In this document: piece by piece, positions 53,706 to 61,486 of the stretch
Position numbering within the stretch: position 1 is the stretch's first letter
Layout: every line of letters starts with the position of its first letter
Origin: Candidatus Nitronereus thalassa
Lineage (GTDB): Bacteria > Nitrospirota > Nitrospiria > Nitrospirales > UBA8639
Assembly: GCF_032191465.1 (NCBI RefSeq)
Contig: NZ_JAQOUE010000002.1
Location: 482,409-546,408 of the forward strand
Length of the DNA: 64,000 nucleotides
Direction: 5' to 3'
The notes under the pieces: model-generated
Database searches by the model: none
Told to the model about the DNA's origin: nothing
Seen by the model: the letters and a program-made list of their open reading frames with translations, nothing else
Translations under genes and position numbers: made by a program

Positions 53706-54716
53706 ATGGCTAATGGGCCCCCTCAAGTCGTATCCACTTCCCTTTCCATGGAAGATGTCTTCGAGGCCTATCGTAACGACCTTGAAGAGATCGAAGCGCA
53801 CATTCGCCAAAATCTTGACTCCGAAGCCCCGCTGATCAATGAAATCGCCGCGCATATTCTCTCCAGCGGTGGCAAACGTATTCGTCCCCTACTGCTCAGC
53901 CTTTGTGCCCGCCTCAATGGCTATGATCCCAAAGAAGATTTGGTACTCGGCAGCCTGATCGAGTTTATTCATACCGCGACGTTACTTCATGACGACGTGT
54001 TGGACGAAGCAGATCTTCGCCGCGGGCAACAGACCGCACGCCGCATTTGGGGCAATCACGCAAGTATTTTGGTGGGAGATTACCTTTATTCGCGTGCGAT
54101 GCAACAGATCGCCGCCTTCCAAAATCATGAGGTTAATGATGTCATGGCCATTGCCTGCCGCAAAATGGCCGAGGGTGAGATTCTGCAATTATGTGCGACC
54201 CGTCAACCATTGTTGACCGAAACGGACTACTTACGCATCGTGGAATATAAAACCGGAGCCCTAGTGGCCTCGGCCTGTAAAGTCGGGGCCATCATCGGTG
54301 GCACTTCTCCTGCGCAACAAAAAGGTCTGTATCAATTTGGATTGTATTTAGGCATTGCCTTTCAATTGGCTGATGACCTCCTGGATTATACAGCCAATGG
54401 GGACAACTTAGGCAAAGCCCTAGGCCAAGATCTCATGCAAGGCATGATTACGCTTCCCCTCTTACATCTCTTGCGGTCCTGCTCTGTAGAAGAGCGCCAA
54501 GACCTGGTACAAAAGATTGAATCCAAATCGATAGAAGAAAAAGACCTTTTGAAGATTACCACCATGATGGCACGATATGGATCGCTGGAATACACCACGA
54601 GGCGATCTCAAGAATATATCGACGCCGCACTCCTCAACCTCGCGCCCTTCGAAGATTCCTCAGCAAAACGCGCCCTCACTGTAGTCGCCGATTACATGGT
54701 CAACCGCGATCGGTAG
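53706..54716 (+). CDS. ispB: Polyprenyl diphosphate synthase
   Basis: A 336-residue trans-isoprenyl synthase. Both Asp-rich motifs are present: LLHDDVLDEADLRRG near residue 92 and FQLADDLLDYTANGDN near 220. SSGGKRIRPLLLSL (IPP-binding) and EGEILQL are also typical. The residues before the first motif (FIHTATLLHDD) are small, fitting a long-chain product such as the octaprenyl tail of quinones. It could supply the menaquinone or ubiquinone side chain. ATG 53706 or the internal ATG at 53748 could be the start; neither has a good ribosome site. Confidence 0.9.
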   Translation: MANGPPQVVSTSLSMEDVFEAYRNDLEEIEAHIRQNLDSEAPLINEIAAHILSSGGKRIRPLLLSLCARLNGYDPKEDLVLGSLIEFIHTATLLHDDVLDEADLRRGQQTARRIWGNHASILVGDYLYSRAMQQIAAFQNHEVNDVMAIACRKMAEGEILQLCATRQPLLTETDYLRIVEYKTGALVASACKVGAIIGGTSPAQQKGLYQFGLYLGIAFQLADDLLDYTANGDNLGKALGQDLMQGMITLPLLHLLRSCSVEERQDLVQKIESKSIEEKDLLKITTMMARYGSLEYTTRRSQEYIDAALLNLAPFEDSSAKRALTVVADYMVNRDR

Positions 54717-54884
54717 CCGCCTTCTCCTAGCCCTGACGGGTTTGCACTCGATTTCTTGGATTTTTCCCATTCCCCATCATTTCTCATGCCGCACGTCCTT
54801 TCCCCTACTTAGCTCTTAATTTGCCGCAACGTGTGGGAACAAACCAACCAAAAAGAAGAAACCAGTAAGGCACGAAAAGAATTT

Positions 54885-55877
54885 TTACGAGGTTAAGGTG
54901 GTGGAGGGTAGGGGAGATTTCTCTTTTAAGATAGCAAGGACTAGTAGGCCAACCATAATCCAAAGAATTTCTCGCATGCGACGAATCAGGGCAAAGGTAA
55001 TACCTGTCACCTCGTCGAATCCAAAACTCAACAGTAACACCAAGTACCCACCTTCTTGGGCCCCGAGACTGCCAGGGATAAAAAATCCAGCGCCTTTAAT
55101 TAACACAGAAATAGCGGCAATGGAAAATGCGACCAGCAGAGTCACATCCACCCCCAGGAAAAATAAAATAGCATAGACCTCAAAAGTTTCAATAGCCCAT
55201 GCGACAAAATAAACCAAGACCGTAACTCTGAAAATTCCTGCGCGCTCCTGATAAAACCCCCGGATCGTGTTATCCAAATCCAACAGCTGGGCTTCCCGAG
55301 ATTCCAAAAATTTCATGGGCAATCGGATTTTTCGAAGAATCGTAAGAAGCCCCATGCCAATCCCGTGGCGTTGAATCATAAACAACATGAGAAGACCAAA
55401 GGCTAACATTCCCAGGCCAACGGCCGCCGCCAACACGTTATGATCAGACCCACCAAGGATCCCCACCATTAAACATATTCCCAAGAGCATAAAGAGTATC
55501 TGCGCTAACACCATGGCGGTCTTGGCCGTGACCAGCGAGGCCAGCCCCTCAACCATTGGAACATCATATTGCTTGAGCAAATAGGCCTTCATGGGTTCTC
55601 CACCCACCATCCCGGTGGGGGTAGATGCATTGATGGCTTCTCCGGCTGTTCGGACAAAGAACAATCGAAGAAACCCCACACGATCTGCCCAACGCCCCAA
55701 CGTCAGTTTCCATCCGTAGGCTTCAAGAACATAGACCACAAGGAGAGGAAGCAAAATAATGACAATGGAAACAAACCCAAGTTGTTGGATCGTTTGCAGA
55801 ATCTGAGAAGGACCGACATGCCACACCAATGCGGTGAGCGCGACCAAGCCAATGGCAAGAAAGATGAGTCGAATCAT
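54885..55877 (-). CDS. YbhN/LPG-synthase-TM-like membrane protein (UPF0104)
   Basis: A 330-residue protein with about eight spans matching the lysylphosphatidylglycerol-synthase transmembrane family: VRTAGEAINASTPTGMVGGEPMKAYLLKQ, GLASLVTAKTAMVLAQILFML, IKGAGFFIPGSLGAQEGGYLVLLLSFGFDE. The PGSLGAQEGG motif is the family hallmark. Members are linked to lipid or lipid-linked glycan handling. It is the last gene of the phosphonate-type cluster in transcription order, so a role in flipping or presenting that cluster's lipid product is attractive but unproven. A repeat of the GCGTGA family separates it from promoter-side sequence. Confidence 0.82.
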   Translation of the reverse strand: MIRLIFLAIGLVALTALVWHVGPSQILQTIQQLGFVSIVIILLPLLVVYVLEAYGWKLTLGRWADRVGFLRLFFVRTAGEAINASTPTGMVGGEPMKAYLLKQYDVPMVEGLASLVTAKTAMVLAQILFMLLGICLMVGILGGSDHNVLAAAVGLGMLAFGLLMLFMIQRHGIGMGLLTILRKIRLPMKFLESREAQLLDLDNTIRGFYQERAGIFRVTVLVYFVAWAIETFEVYAILFFLGVDVTLLVAFSIAAISVLIKGAGFFIPGSLGAQEGGYLVLLLSFGFDEVTGITFALIRRMREILWIMVGLLVLAILKEKSPLPSTTLTS

Positions 55878-55900
55878 GTAAAGAACTCAGAGGTAAGACA

Positions 55901-55975
55901 TGATGCGTAATGCGTGACAAACAAAGCGTAAGGAAAATCCTTGGATTGACACTTTACGGATCACGCTTTATAAGA
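55901..55975. repeat. Palindromic intergenic repeat, GCGTGA type (copy 1)
   Basis: The gap between the YbhN-like gene and the CDP-alcohol transferase holds TGATGCGTAATGCGTGAC and AAAGCGTAAGGA on one arm and TCCTTGG ... CACTTTACGGATCACGC on the other, centred on AAGGA-aaa-TCCTT. The arms are imperfect inverted copies built from GCGTGA/GCGTAA units. A related element is at 59396-59484. Confidence 0.6.
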
Positions 55976-56008
55976 CTTTACACTGAAGAAGCTTAGGTTG
56001 CGATAAAT

Positions 56009-57478
56009 TTAGGAAGATTGAGGAAGAAGCGCTCGACGAAGGGTCCACCCCATCATCAAACTAAAAAATGCCCCGCCCAACGCACTCAACCATAAAAACC
56101 ACGGCAAAAATGCCAGGCAGGCAAAAATTAAGACCACCACAGAAAAGTCACGATTCGCCACGTTCCCCAAAATAAACTCTAGCCGCGTTCTATGGGCGGG
56201 ATTAATTTTCCGCCAGGCTGTAGAATTGGCTTTCAGATGCCGAACCCGATTCACAAATATAAACGAAAACGCATTGGCGATAATCGCAACCGCCCCCAAC
56301 ACCAGGGGCATGGGACTATGTTGCCAAGGACCTTCAAAATAGGCACCACTGGCAATCCCTGCAAAAATGGCCATATGCACCACATTATCAGCAATAATAT
56401 CCAACTCTTGTCCAAAAGCAGACTCCGCAAATGTCAGCCTTGCCACCTCGCCGTCACAACAATCCACAATGACCGAGAATTGAAAGAGCAGCGCCCCGAT
56501 AATTCCTAATTCATAGGAACCAAAAGCAAAACATGCAGCTCCGGCCAACCCAATGAGCATGGAGATAATAGTGATCACATTGGGCGAGATACCGAGTTTA
56601 ATAAACATCCGGGTCAGCGCCCCGGAAAGTTTTCGATTCACATACCGATCGACCAACCCATCCAAACTGCCCTTAACCGTTTGCAAGGAGCGAAACAACA
56701 TTTGCTCGGCTCGCTCCAGTCCTTTGGGACCACGCGCATCAAGATAGTCCTGAGCGGTCGTGGAGATAGTTTTGACAATTCCCTCGGCCGCAGCTTGTTC
56801 CAGTGCTAAACGAATCGGTCCACCTGCAGGAGATTTCCACGATCCGGAAATTCCAAGAAGCCGGGCGGGCAACACCACTAAATCTGTGGTAGGAGCTAAC
56901 CGGCATTCCCCCTCATTGAATTCCGGGGGGGGTGTCGATTCTTGATCTTGAAATATTACCCGATGTGTTATCCCGCTTGTATGCGGATCAGCACGCATTA
57001 CCACACCAGGATTGGCTTTCCATCCCTCATCGCCCGGGCGCCCTATAGCCACTAAGACCTGACCATCCTTAACCCCTTCGCGAAGGGATTCCACAAGCGA
57101 AGGAGCAAAGACCATATGACATCCCAAAATCAGGCAAGACCCTTTAATCTCATTCGCGAGTGTTTCCCATGTCTGAGGATCCCCTGGTGGAAATTCTCTT
57201 ACAGGTAACCAACGAATCGCGGCTTGCACTCGGTCATCCTGATGGATAAGGGACCGAAGATGCTGCTCTTCTTCACCAACCAAAGCCAAGATCTGTGAAA
57301 TCCCAGCTCGTTGTAGGGTGAACACTGTGCGCTGAAAAAGAGTCAATCCGCCAATCCGGGTCAGCGCGCTTACAGGCGATCGCTCTGTGGCCAATGTGAG
57401 ATCAAACACACCGGAAGACGCCAAAAGGATCGCCGTATCCACGGTGCTCACTTCAGGTTTATTGAGCGTGCCATCCAT
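56009..57478 (-). CDS. CDP-alcohol phosphatidyltransferase fused to a degenerate nucleotidyltransferase domain
   Basis: 489 residues. The C-terminal half, from about 290, is a membrane CDP-alcohol phosphatidyltransferase with a complete motif D339-x2-D-G-x2-A-R-x8-G-x3-D360-x3-D364 and five to six spans. The N-terminal 250 residues have the GlmU/IspD-like fold and end in the linker typical of the archaeal-type IPCT-DIPPS fusions (YLDARGPKGLERAEQML). The signature GxGxRxxPxxK loop is lost (SSGVFDLTLATERSP), so this half is probably inactive. A separate intact cytidylyltransferase is the upstream neighbour. The enzyme likely joins a CDP- or CMP-activated head group to a lipid or polyol. Confidence 0.85.
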   Translation of the reverse strand: MDGTLNKPEVSTVDTAILLASSGVFDLTLATERSPVSALTRIGGLTLFQRTVFTLQRAGISQILALVGEEEQHLRSLIHQDDRVQAAIRWLPVREFPPGDPQTWETLANEIKGSCLILGCHMVFAPSLVESLREGVKDGQVLVAIGRPGDEGWKANPGVVMRADPHTSGITHRVIFQDQESTPPPEFNEGECRLAPTTDLVVLPARLLGISGSWKSPAGGPIRLALEQAAAEGIVKTISTTAQDYLDARGPKGLERAEQMLFRSLQTVKGSLDGLVDRYVNRKLSGALTRMFIKLGISPNVITIISMLIGLAGAACFAFGSYELGIIGALLFQFSVIVDCCDGEVARLTFAESAFGQELDIIADNVVHMAIFAGIASGAYFEGPWQHSPMPLVLGAVAIIANAFSFIFVNRVRHLKANSTAWRKINPAHRTRLEFILGNVANRDFSVVVLIFACLAFLPWFLWLSALGGAFFSLMMGWTLRRALLPQSS

Positions 57479-57518
57479 CCGGAATTATCTCCCACATTAT
57501 TTATGCATCGACATGGTT

Positions 57519-58265
57519 TTATTCCCTACCATGTTCAGAAAACTTCGGCAACACGTCATTTTGCGCACGGGCCACATCCTCAGGGAAGTCTATTTCGATC
57601 CACGGCAGGCCACCAATTTTTTCTACCCCGACGGTCGTGGAACGGAAAAAGTCTCGCAGTGCATCTTCATGTTCCATATCCAGAAGTCCTTGGCTGATCC
57701 GTTTCTCAACCGATTGTAATAAACTTGGAGCATCGTTGCCACTGAGCTTCAAAAATCCTACACTTTCACCTGCGTCATCATACGTATCTGGCATTTGCTT
57801 TGAGAGAGCGATCACGCGGCCTTGTTGAACCACCACCATACACTCCTCACGCGTTTCGGGATCTTGGACCACGGATTCATCCATCAGCAAGGCATTGGGA
57901 TAACAAGACTTGACCAGCCGCTCTAGAATAGTGGGATGGAATAACACATCCGCATCCATAATGACCGTGTCATCGTCCAGAGCCGTCCGCGCGACCCACA
58001 ACGACACGATACTCCCACGCGCATAGTCATCATTCACTAAAAAATGGACGGGAACCGAGCCCTCCCATTCAGCCACGGCCTTGCGAATCAACTCCTGCTT
58101 ATACCCGACCACTATGGTAATGCGAGACACACCTAAGGTTGTTAAACTGTCAAGATATCGGATCAGTAAGGTTTTTCCACCAATCGAAAGCAGACATTTC
58201 GGATGATGCTGAGTCAAGACATGGAGACGTCGTCCAACCCCCGCCGCTAAAATTACTGCGTTCAT
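57519..58265 (-). CDS. Choline-phosphate/2-aminoethylphosphonate-type cytidylyltransferase
   Basis: A 248-residue soluble nucleotidyltransferase. The active loop is intact: AVILAAGVGRRLHVLTQHHPKCLL. Metal-binding Asp is in VIMDADVLFHP. The C-terminal PWIEIDFPEDVARAQ and the MEHEDALRDFF segment are characteristic of LicC-like and PntC-like enzymes, which activate phosphocholine or 2-aminoethylphosphonate with CTP. It follows the AEP-type transaminase by 5 bp, so AEP is the best-supported substrate. The product would feed the adjacent phosphatidyltransferase. Confidence 0.82.
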   Translation of the reverse strand: MNAVILAAGVGRRLHVLTQHHPKCLLSIGGKTLLIRYLDSLTTLGVSRITIVVGYKQELIRKAVAEWEGSVPVHFLVNDDYARGSIVSLWVARTALDDDTVIMDADVLFHPTILERLVKSCYPNALLMDESVVQDPETREECMVVVQQGRVIALSKQMPDTYDDAGESVGFLKLSGNDAPSLLQSVEKRISQGLLDMEHEDALRDFFRSTTVGVEKIGGLPWIEIDFPEDVARAQNDVLPKFSEHGRE

Positions 58266-58270
58266 AAGAA

Positions 58271-59344
58271 TTAAATAATTTCCTTAAAGGCCGAGACGAA
58301 CCCTTCGAAATCGGCTTGGGTTAAATTTCCCATATTGGCCACACGGAAAATCTTATTACTCAACAAACCTTGACCAGCATAAATGACATACCCCCGTTCC
58401 TTTAATCCGTCATGTAACTCTTGATAGGTACGCCCATCTGGCAAGAAAAACGACGTCAAAGAGTTCGATTGTCGTTCAGCTGGCAGAAGGGTCTTCACCC
58501 CCAAGGCCGCCAGTTGGTCCCGAAGAAACGCCGCAGAAGTGGCATAACGCTTGATCCGATTTTTCACGCCCTCTTCCAACAGTTCACTCAATGCCTCATT
58601 GAACGCGGCATAGACCTGAATAGCAGGCGTAAAGGGCACAGTGCCTTGTTCCTGCGCTTCAAAATAGCGTGGTAGGTTCAGATACATGGAGCGCTTAGGA
58701 TATTTGGAGACTCGTTCAATAAATCCCCTCCGAATCAACACAAACGAGACGCCGGGGAATCCTTGGATACATTTTCCTGCGGTTCCCGCCACAACATACA
58801 TATGCGAGCCCGCGACTTGGAGCGCCTCTCCTCCCAAACCGCTGACGGAATCCACCACGCACACGCGGCCCATGTCATCGACAATCTGTGCGATCTCATT
58901 CACGGGGTTGATTAAGCCCACGGTCGTCTCATGGTGCACGAGGGCTAACGTTTGGACTTCGGGGTGATGTTTAAGCGCGGTCCGGATTTTCTCGGGGTCA
59001 GGCACTTCATCCCACTCTAACTTAATCTCTGGCACCCCCAACCGTTGGCTGGCGACAATGTCCGAAATACGTTGCCCATACACGCCATTATTAACCGTCA
59101 AGACCCGCTTCCCAACTGGTAAACAGGAAAGCACCGCGGCCTCCACTGCCGCAGTACCTGATCCGGTTAAGATGATGGCGGTATATTCTGACTCGGCCCC
59201 TGGCACAAAGGCTTTAAGTAATTTTTGTCGAATATTCTGAATGAGCTCCGCACATTCGGGTTCTCGATGGCACATGTCGGGAAACGTCAGTGCCTTTCGC
59301 ACTCGTTCTGAAACATTGACCGGTCCTGGATTAAGCAAAATCAT
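58271..59344 (-). CDS. 2-aminoethylphosphonate:pyruvate transaminase-like enzyme
   Basis: A 357-residue class V PLP aminotransferase. Family features are MILLNPGPVNVSERVRKALTFPDMCHREPE at the N-terminus, ILTGSGTAAVEAAVLSCLPVGKRVLTVNNGVYGQR, VCVVDSVSGLGGE and the PLP-lysine in GTAGKCIQGFPGVSFVLIRR. It matches PhnW/AEPT rather than phosphoserine or alanine-glyoxylate types. Next to a phosphonopyruvate-type decarboxylase it most likely runs in the synthetic direction, converting phosphonoacetaldehyde to AEP. If the decarboxylase acts on sulfopyruvate instead, the product would be taurine. Confidence 0.85.
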   Translation of the reverse strand: MILLNPGPVNVSERVRKALTFPDMCHREPECAELIQNIRQKLLKAFVPGAESEYTAIILTGSGTAAVEAAVLSCLPVGKRVLTVNNGVYGQRISDIVASQRLGVPEIKLEWDEVPDPEKIRTALKHHPEVQTLALVHHETTVGLINPVNEIAQIVDDMGRVCVVDSVSGLGGEALQVAGSHMYVVAGTAGKCIQGFPGVSFVLIRRGFIERVSKYPKRSMYLNLPRYFEAQEQGTVPFTPAIQVYAAFNEALSELLEEGVKNRIKRYATSAAFLRDQLAALGVKTLLPAERQSNSLTSFFLPDGRTYQELHDGLKERGYVIYAGQGLLSNKIFRVANMGNLTQADFEGFVSAFKEII

Positions 59345-59395
59345 GAGATTCAGTGACTCCTCATTGGTTCAAAGATTGGGCGAGCAGGAAAACTG

Positions 59396-59484
59396 GATGC
59401 GTGATGCGTACACCGTGATGCGTAAAAACATTTTTTTCCTACCCATAATGCTTCACGCCATACGCTTCACGGGCACATCACGGA
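59396..59484. repeat. Palindromic intergenic repeat, GCGTGA type (copy 2), entering a coding sequence
   Basis: Left arm GATGCGTGATGCGTA and CCGTGATGCGTAAAAAC; right arm, on the other strand, CCGTGATGTGCCCGTGAAGC and GCGTATGGCGTGAAGC. The arms flank a T-run. The right arm covers the last codons and the stop of the decarboxylase beta gene (59467). The same GCGTGA/GCGTAA units occur at 55901-55975. Confidence 0.65.
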
Positions 59485-60048
59485 TCGAAATCGTTTCGTG
59501 ATATCAGCCGGAGCAAGGGCCACTCGGTCGGCATCTTCAATCTGTTCATTCACTTTGATGAGCAAAAAACTCGGGCCCTCTTGGGACAACATATCCTTAA
59601 ACTCATAGAGAATATCTTCACGTTCCCAGACTCGCTCGATATTGACATACCCAGCGGCCTTCGCGATTTGGTCCAGTCGAACCATTCGAGAATAGGTAGG
59701 TTGATTACCCGCACTCCCATACACTTCATTATCAAAAACCACATGAATAAAATTCTTTGGCTTTAAAGCGCCAATAGTCGCCAGGCTGCTCATGCCCATC
59801 AGCACGTTTCCATCTCCATCGAACACTATGATTTGTTTATCGGGCTGCGCTAGCGCGAGACCCAAGCCAATGGATGCCGTCATGCCCATCGAGCCCGTCA
59901 TATAAAAGTTGTGGAGACGATCCCGAAGTTTACACGCCTCACGAGAAGGAAACCCGTTGCAAATAATAAGAGGCTGCTCCGTGACGAGCCCTAATAAGGC
60001 TGCCATAGCTTGGGCTCGACTTTGCATTACTCCTTCTTCGGGTCTCAT
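59467..60048 (-). CDS. Phosphonopyruvate/sulfopyruvate decarboxylase, beta (TPP-binding) subunit
   Basis: About 193 residues. It corresponds to the C-terminal half of phosphonopyruvate decarboxylase or to ComE: LIICNGFPSREACKLRD, FYMTGSMGMTASIGLGLALAQPDKQIIVFDGDGNVLMGMSSLATIG, with the TPP motif GDG...N (FDNEVYGSAGNQPT). The frame may start at GTG 60060, ATG 60048 or ATG 60027; all keep the domain whole. Most bacterial Ppd enzymes are one chain, while here alpha and beta are separate genes 195 bp apart. The last residues (SVMCP) and stop come from a palindromic repeat, so the native C-terminus has probably been altered. Confidence 0.85.
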   Translation of the reverse strand: MRPEEGVMQSRAQAMAALLGLVTEQPLIICNGFPSREACKLRDRLHNFYMTGSMGMTASIGLGLALAQPDKQIIVFDGDGNVLMGMSSLATIGALKPKNFIHVVFDNEVYGSAGNQPTYSRMVRLDQIAKAAGYVNIERVWEREDILYEFKDMLSQEGPSFLLIKVNEQIEDADRVALAPADITKRFRSVMCP

Positions 60049-60128
60049 CGTTGGCACCACATACTTAAATACTACTTAATTATTCGCCCGCATGGGTTTG
60101 TGGGATTTTTCCATCTTACATATGCCTT

Positions 60129-60236
60129 AAATTCTAAATCCGAATATTTTAAACTGACCTTACAATTTCTGAAGACCCGACTCTTTATTTTGTCCTTTGA
60201 ATTCATTTCGGATTTCGATATTCGCGTTTCGAATTT
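60129..60236. repeat. Degenerate palindromic intergenic repeat, TTCGAA type (copy 2)
   Basis: The gap between the two decarboxylase subunit genes has a left arm AAATTCTAAATCCGAATA and a right arm GGATTTCGATATTCGCG followed by TTTCGAATTT, which are imperfect inverted copies. The right arm is similar to that of the repeat at 5893-5953. Confidence 0.45.
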
Positions 60237-60243
60237 TTCTGTT

Positions 60244-60741
60244 TTAGGGTTGAAGCGTTTTCACGATTCCTTTCTTGACCAAAAGCGCCACGGGGATTCT
60301 TTGCTCCATGAAGGTTTTCGCGGTCCACTGCAGATCATCCCTCATGGTTTTTTCAGAGAGCGTTCGATGCGGAATTCGAATCGTATCCAACAATGACGGC
60401 ATGGTTTGTCCCATAACCAAATGTTCAGAAGCATCATTCCCCTCAAAACCACGCCAAGAGATGAGCATCACACAGGGAATTGTATAAATGAGGTGCAAGG
60501 ACATCAGCACATTCATGCCCGTGGCCAATCCAGAATTTTCCATCAGCACCACCGGAATTTTTCCTCCGAGAAACGCCCCTGCGGCCATGGCCAAAGCCTC
60601 ATCTTCTCGCACGGCGGGAGTAAATAGACGGCGTTCAACTAGCACATCGAGGACACCCGCCAAAAGAGTATCCGGAACGCCCGTAAAGAAATCACACCCA
60701 ATATCTTCCAATGCCTTGACTACCTCATCGCTCTCAATCAT
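60244..60741 (-). CDS. Phosphonopyruvate/sulfopyruvate decarboxylase, alpha subunit
   Basis: 165 residues from ATG 60741; the longer frame upstream adds unrelated sequence. It matches the N-terminal (PYR) half of Ppd or ComD: DEVVKALEDIGCDFFTGVPDTLLAGVLD, the catalytic Glu in VREDEALAMAAGAFLGGKIPVVLMENSGLATGMNVLMSL, and LISWRGFEGNDASEHLVMGQTMPSLLD. With the beta subunit it would decarboxylate 3-phosphonopyruvate to phosphonoacetaldehyde, the step that makes phosphonate synthesis irreversible, or sulfopyruvate to sulfoacetaldehyde. It is the first gene of the cluster. The ribosome site is weak. Confidence 0.85.
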   Translation of the reverse strand: MIESDEVVKALEDIGCDFFTGVPDTLLAGVLDVLVERRLFTPAVREDEALAMAAGAFLGGKIPVVLMENSGLATGMNVLMSLHLIYTIPCVMLISWRGFEGNDASEHLVMGQTMPSLLDTIRIPHRTLSEKTMRDDLQWTAKTFMEQRIPVALLVKKGIVKTLQP

Positions 60742-61043
60742 GCCAGGACAAGCCTCGATGATCGCAGGGCAAGAGAAAGATATGGTGTCATAACAGGAAT
60801 GCCATGGTGTGGAAGTGAAAAAATTAAAGGCAGAACATGAAAAATGGCCAGCATTCATGCTGACCGGCTGCACAACGGTGTGAATTATAACGAACCGGTT
60901 CTCTGGTTCTCAACAAAGCAGGAAAAGCGACCAATCCACCGTGAATCCTGATGATTGCAGCCCCAACCCACTCGGTGTACACTTCCCACCCTTAATTCGA
61001 AATCCTACAGGGGAATGTTTCACACAGAAGGAGTGGAGAACAC
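60742..61043. other. Divergent intergenic region between decarboxylase alpha and queF
   Basis: A 302-bp gap between genes pointing away from each other. It should hold both promoters. I see the queF ribosome site (GGAGTGGAG) at its right end but no convincing -35/-10 pair and no preQ1-riboswitch pattern. A minus-strand open frame covers 60742-60873 as an upstream extension of the decarboxylase alpha frame, but it lacks any family similarity. Confidence 0.5.
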
Positions 61044-61445
61044 ATGAAAAAGAAGAAACCATCGTCTGGCGGATATACCGACCTTCACGCCAAATGCGGG
61101 ATTACAACTTCGTTGCCCGAACTGGAGACGTGGCCCAATCAATTTTCCGGCTATGAGATTACGATCGAAATTCCTGAATACACCGCCATCTGTCCCAAGA
61201 CTCAACTTCCAGACTTTGGCACCATCACCCTTCACTACATGCCGAATAAAGCCTGTGTGGAACTTAAATCGCTGAAAGTCTACATTCACGCCTACCGCAA
61301 CATTGGAATTTTTTACGAGAATGCGGTAAACCGCATCCTTGAAGACTTGGTCAAAGCCTGCAAGCCCAAATGGGCTATCGTCACCGGAGTGTTTACTGCA
61401 CGCGGAGGCTTGAGTAGCACCATCAAGGCGATGTATCCGAAATAA
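61044..61445 (+). CDS. queF: NADPH-dependent 7-cyano-7-deazaguanine (preQ0) reductase
   Basis: A 133-residue unimodular QueF of the T-fold superfamily. The catalytic Cys is in EYTAICPKTQLPDFGTI near residue 50. The QueF motif ELKSLKVYIHAYRN near 75 binds NADPH. HYMPNKACVELK precedes it. It reduces preQ0 to preQ1, which Tgt (also in this window, 4651-5841) inserts in tRNA. ATG 61044 is preceded by GGAGTGGAG. The length is at the short end of the family but complete. Confidence 0.95.
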   Translation: MKKKKPSSGGYTDLHAKCGITTSLPELETWPNQFSGYEITIEIPEYTAICPKTQLPDFGTITLHYMPNKACVELKSLKVYIHAYRNIGIFYENAVNRILEDLVKACKPKWAIVTGVFTARGGLSSTIKAMYPK

Positions 61446-61486
61446 TTTCCTACTGGTAATTAATCAATGGATAAATAAAAGATCCA

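Noticed and set aside
58271..59344. Serine-glyoxylate or alanine-glyoxylate aminotransferase
   Set aside because: The fold family is shared, but the N-terminal and PLP-lysine segments and the adjacent decarboxylase fit the AEP transaminase group better.
60742..60873. N-terminal extension of decarboxylase alpha
   Set aside because: The added 44 residues are Cys/Phe-rich and unlike any Ppd or ComD N-terminus. Similarity begins at ATG 60741.
60900..61043. preQ1 riboswitch upstream of queF
   Set aside because: No match to the short C-rich-loop pattern or A-rich tail of preQ1 aptamers could be seen.
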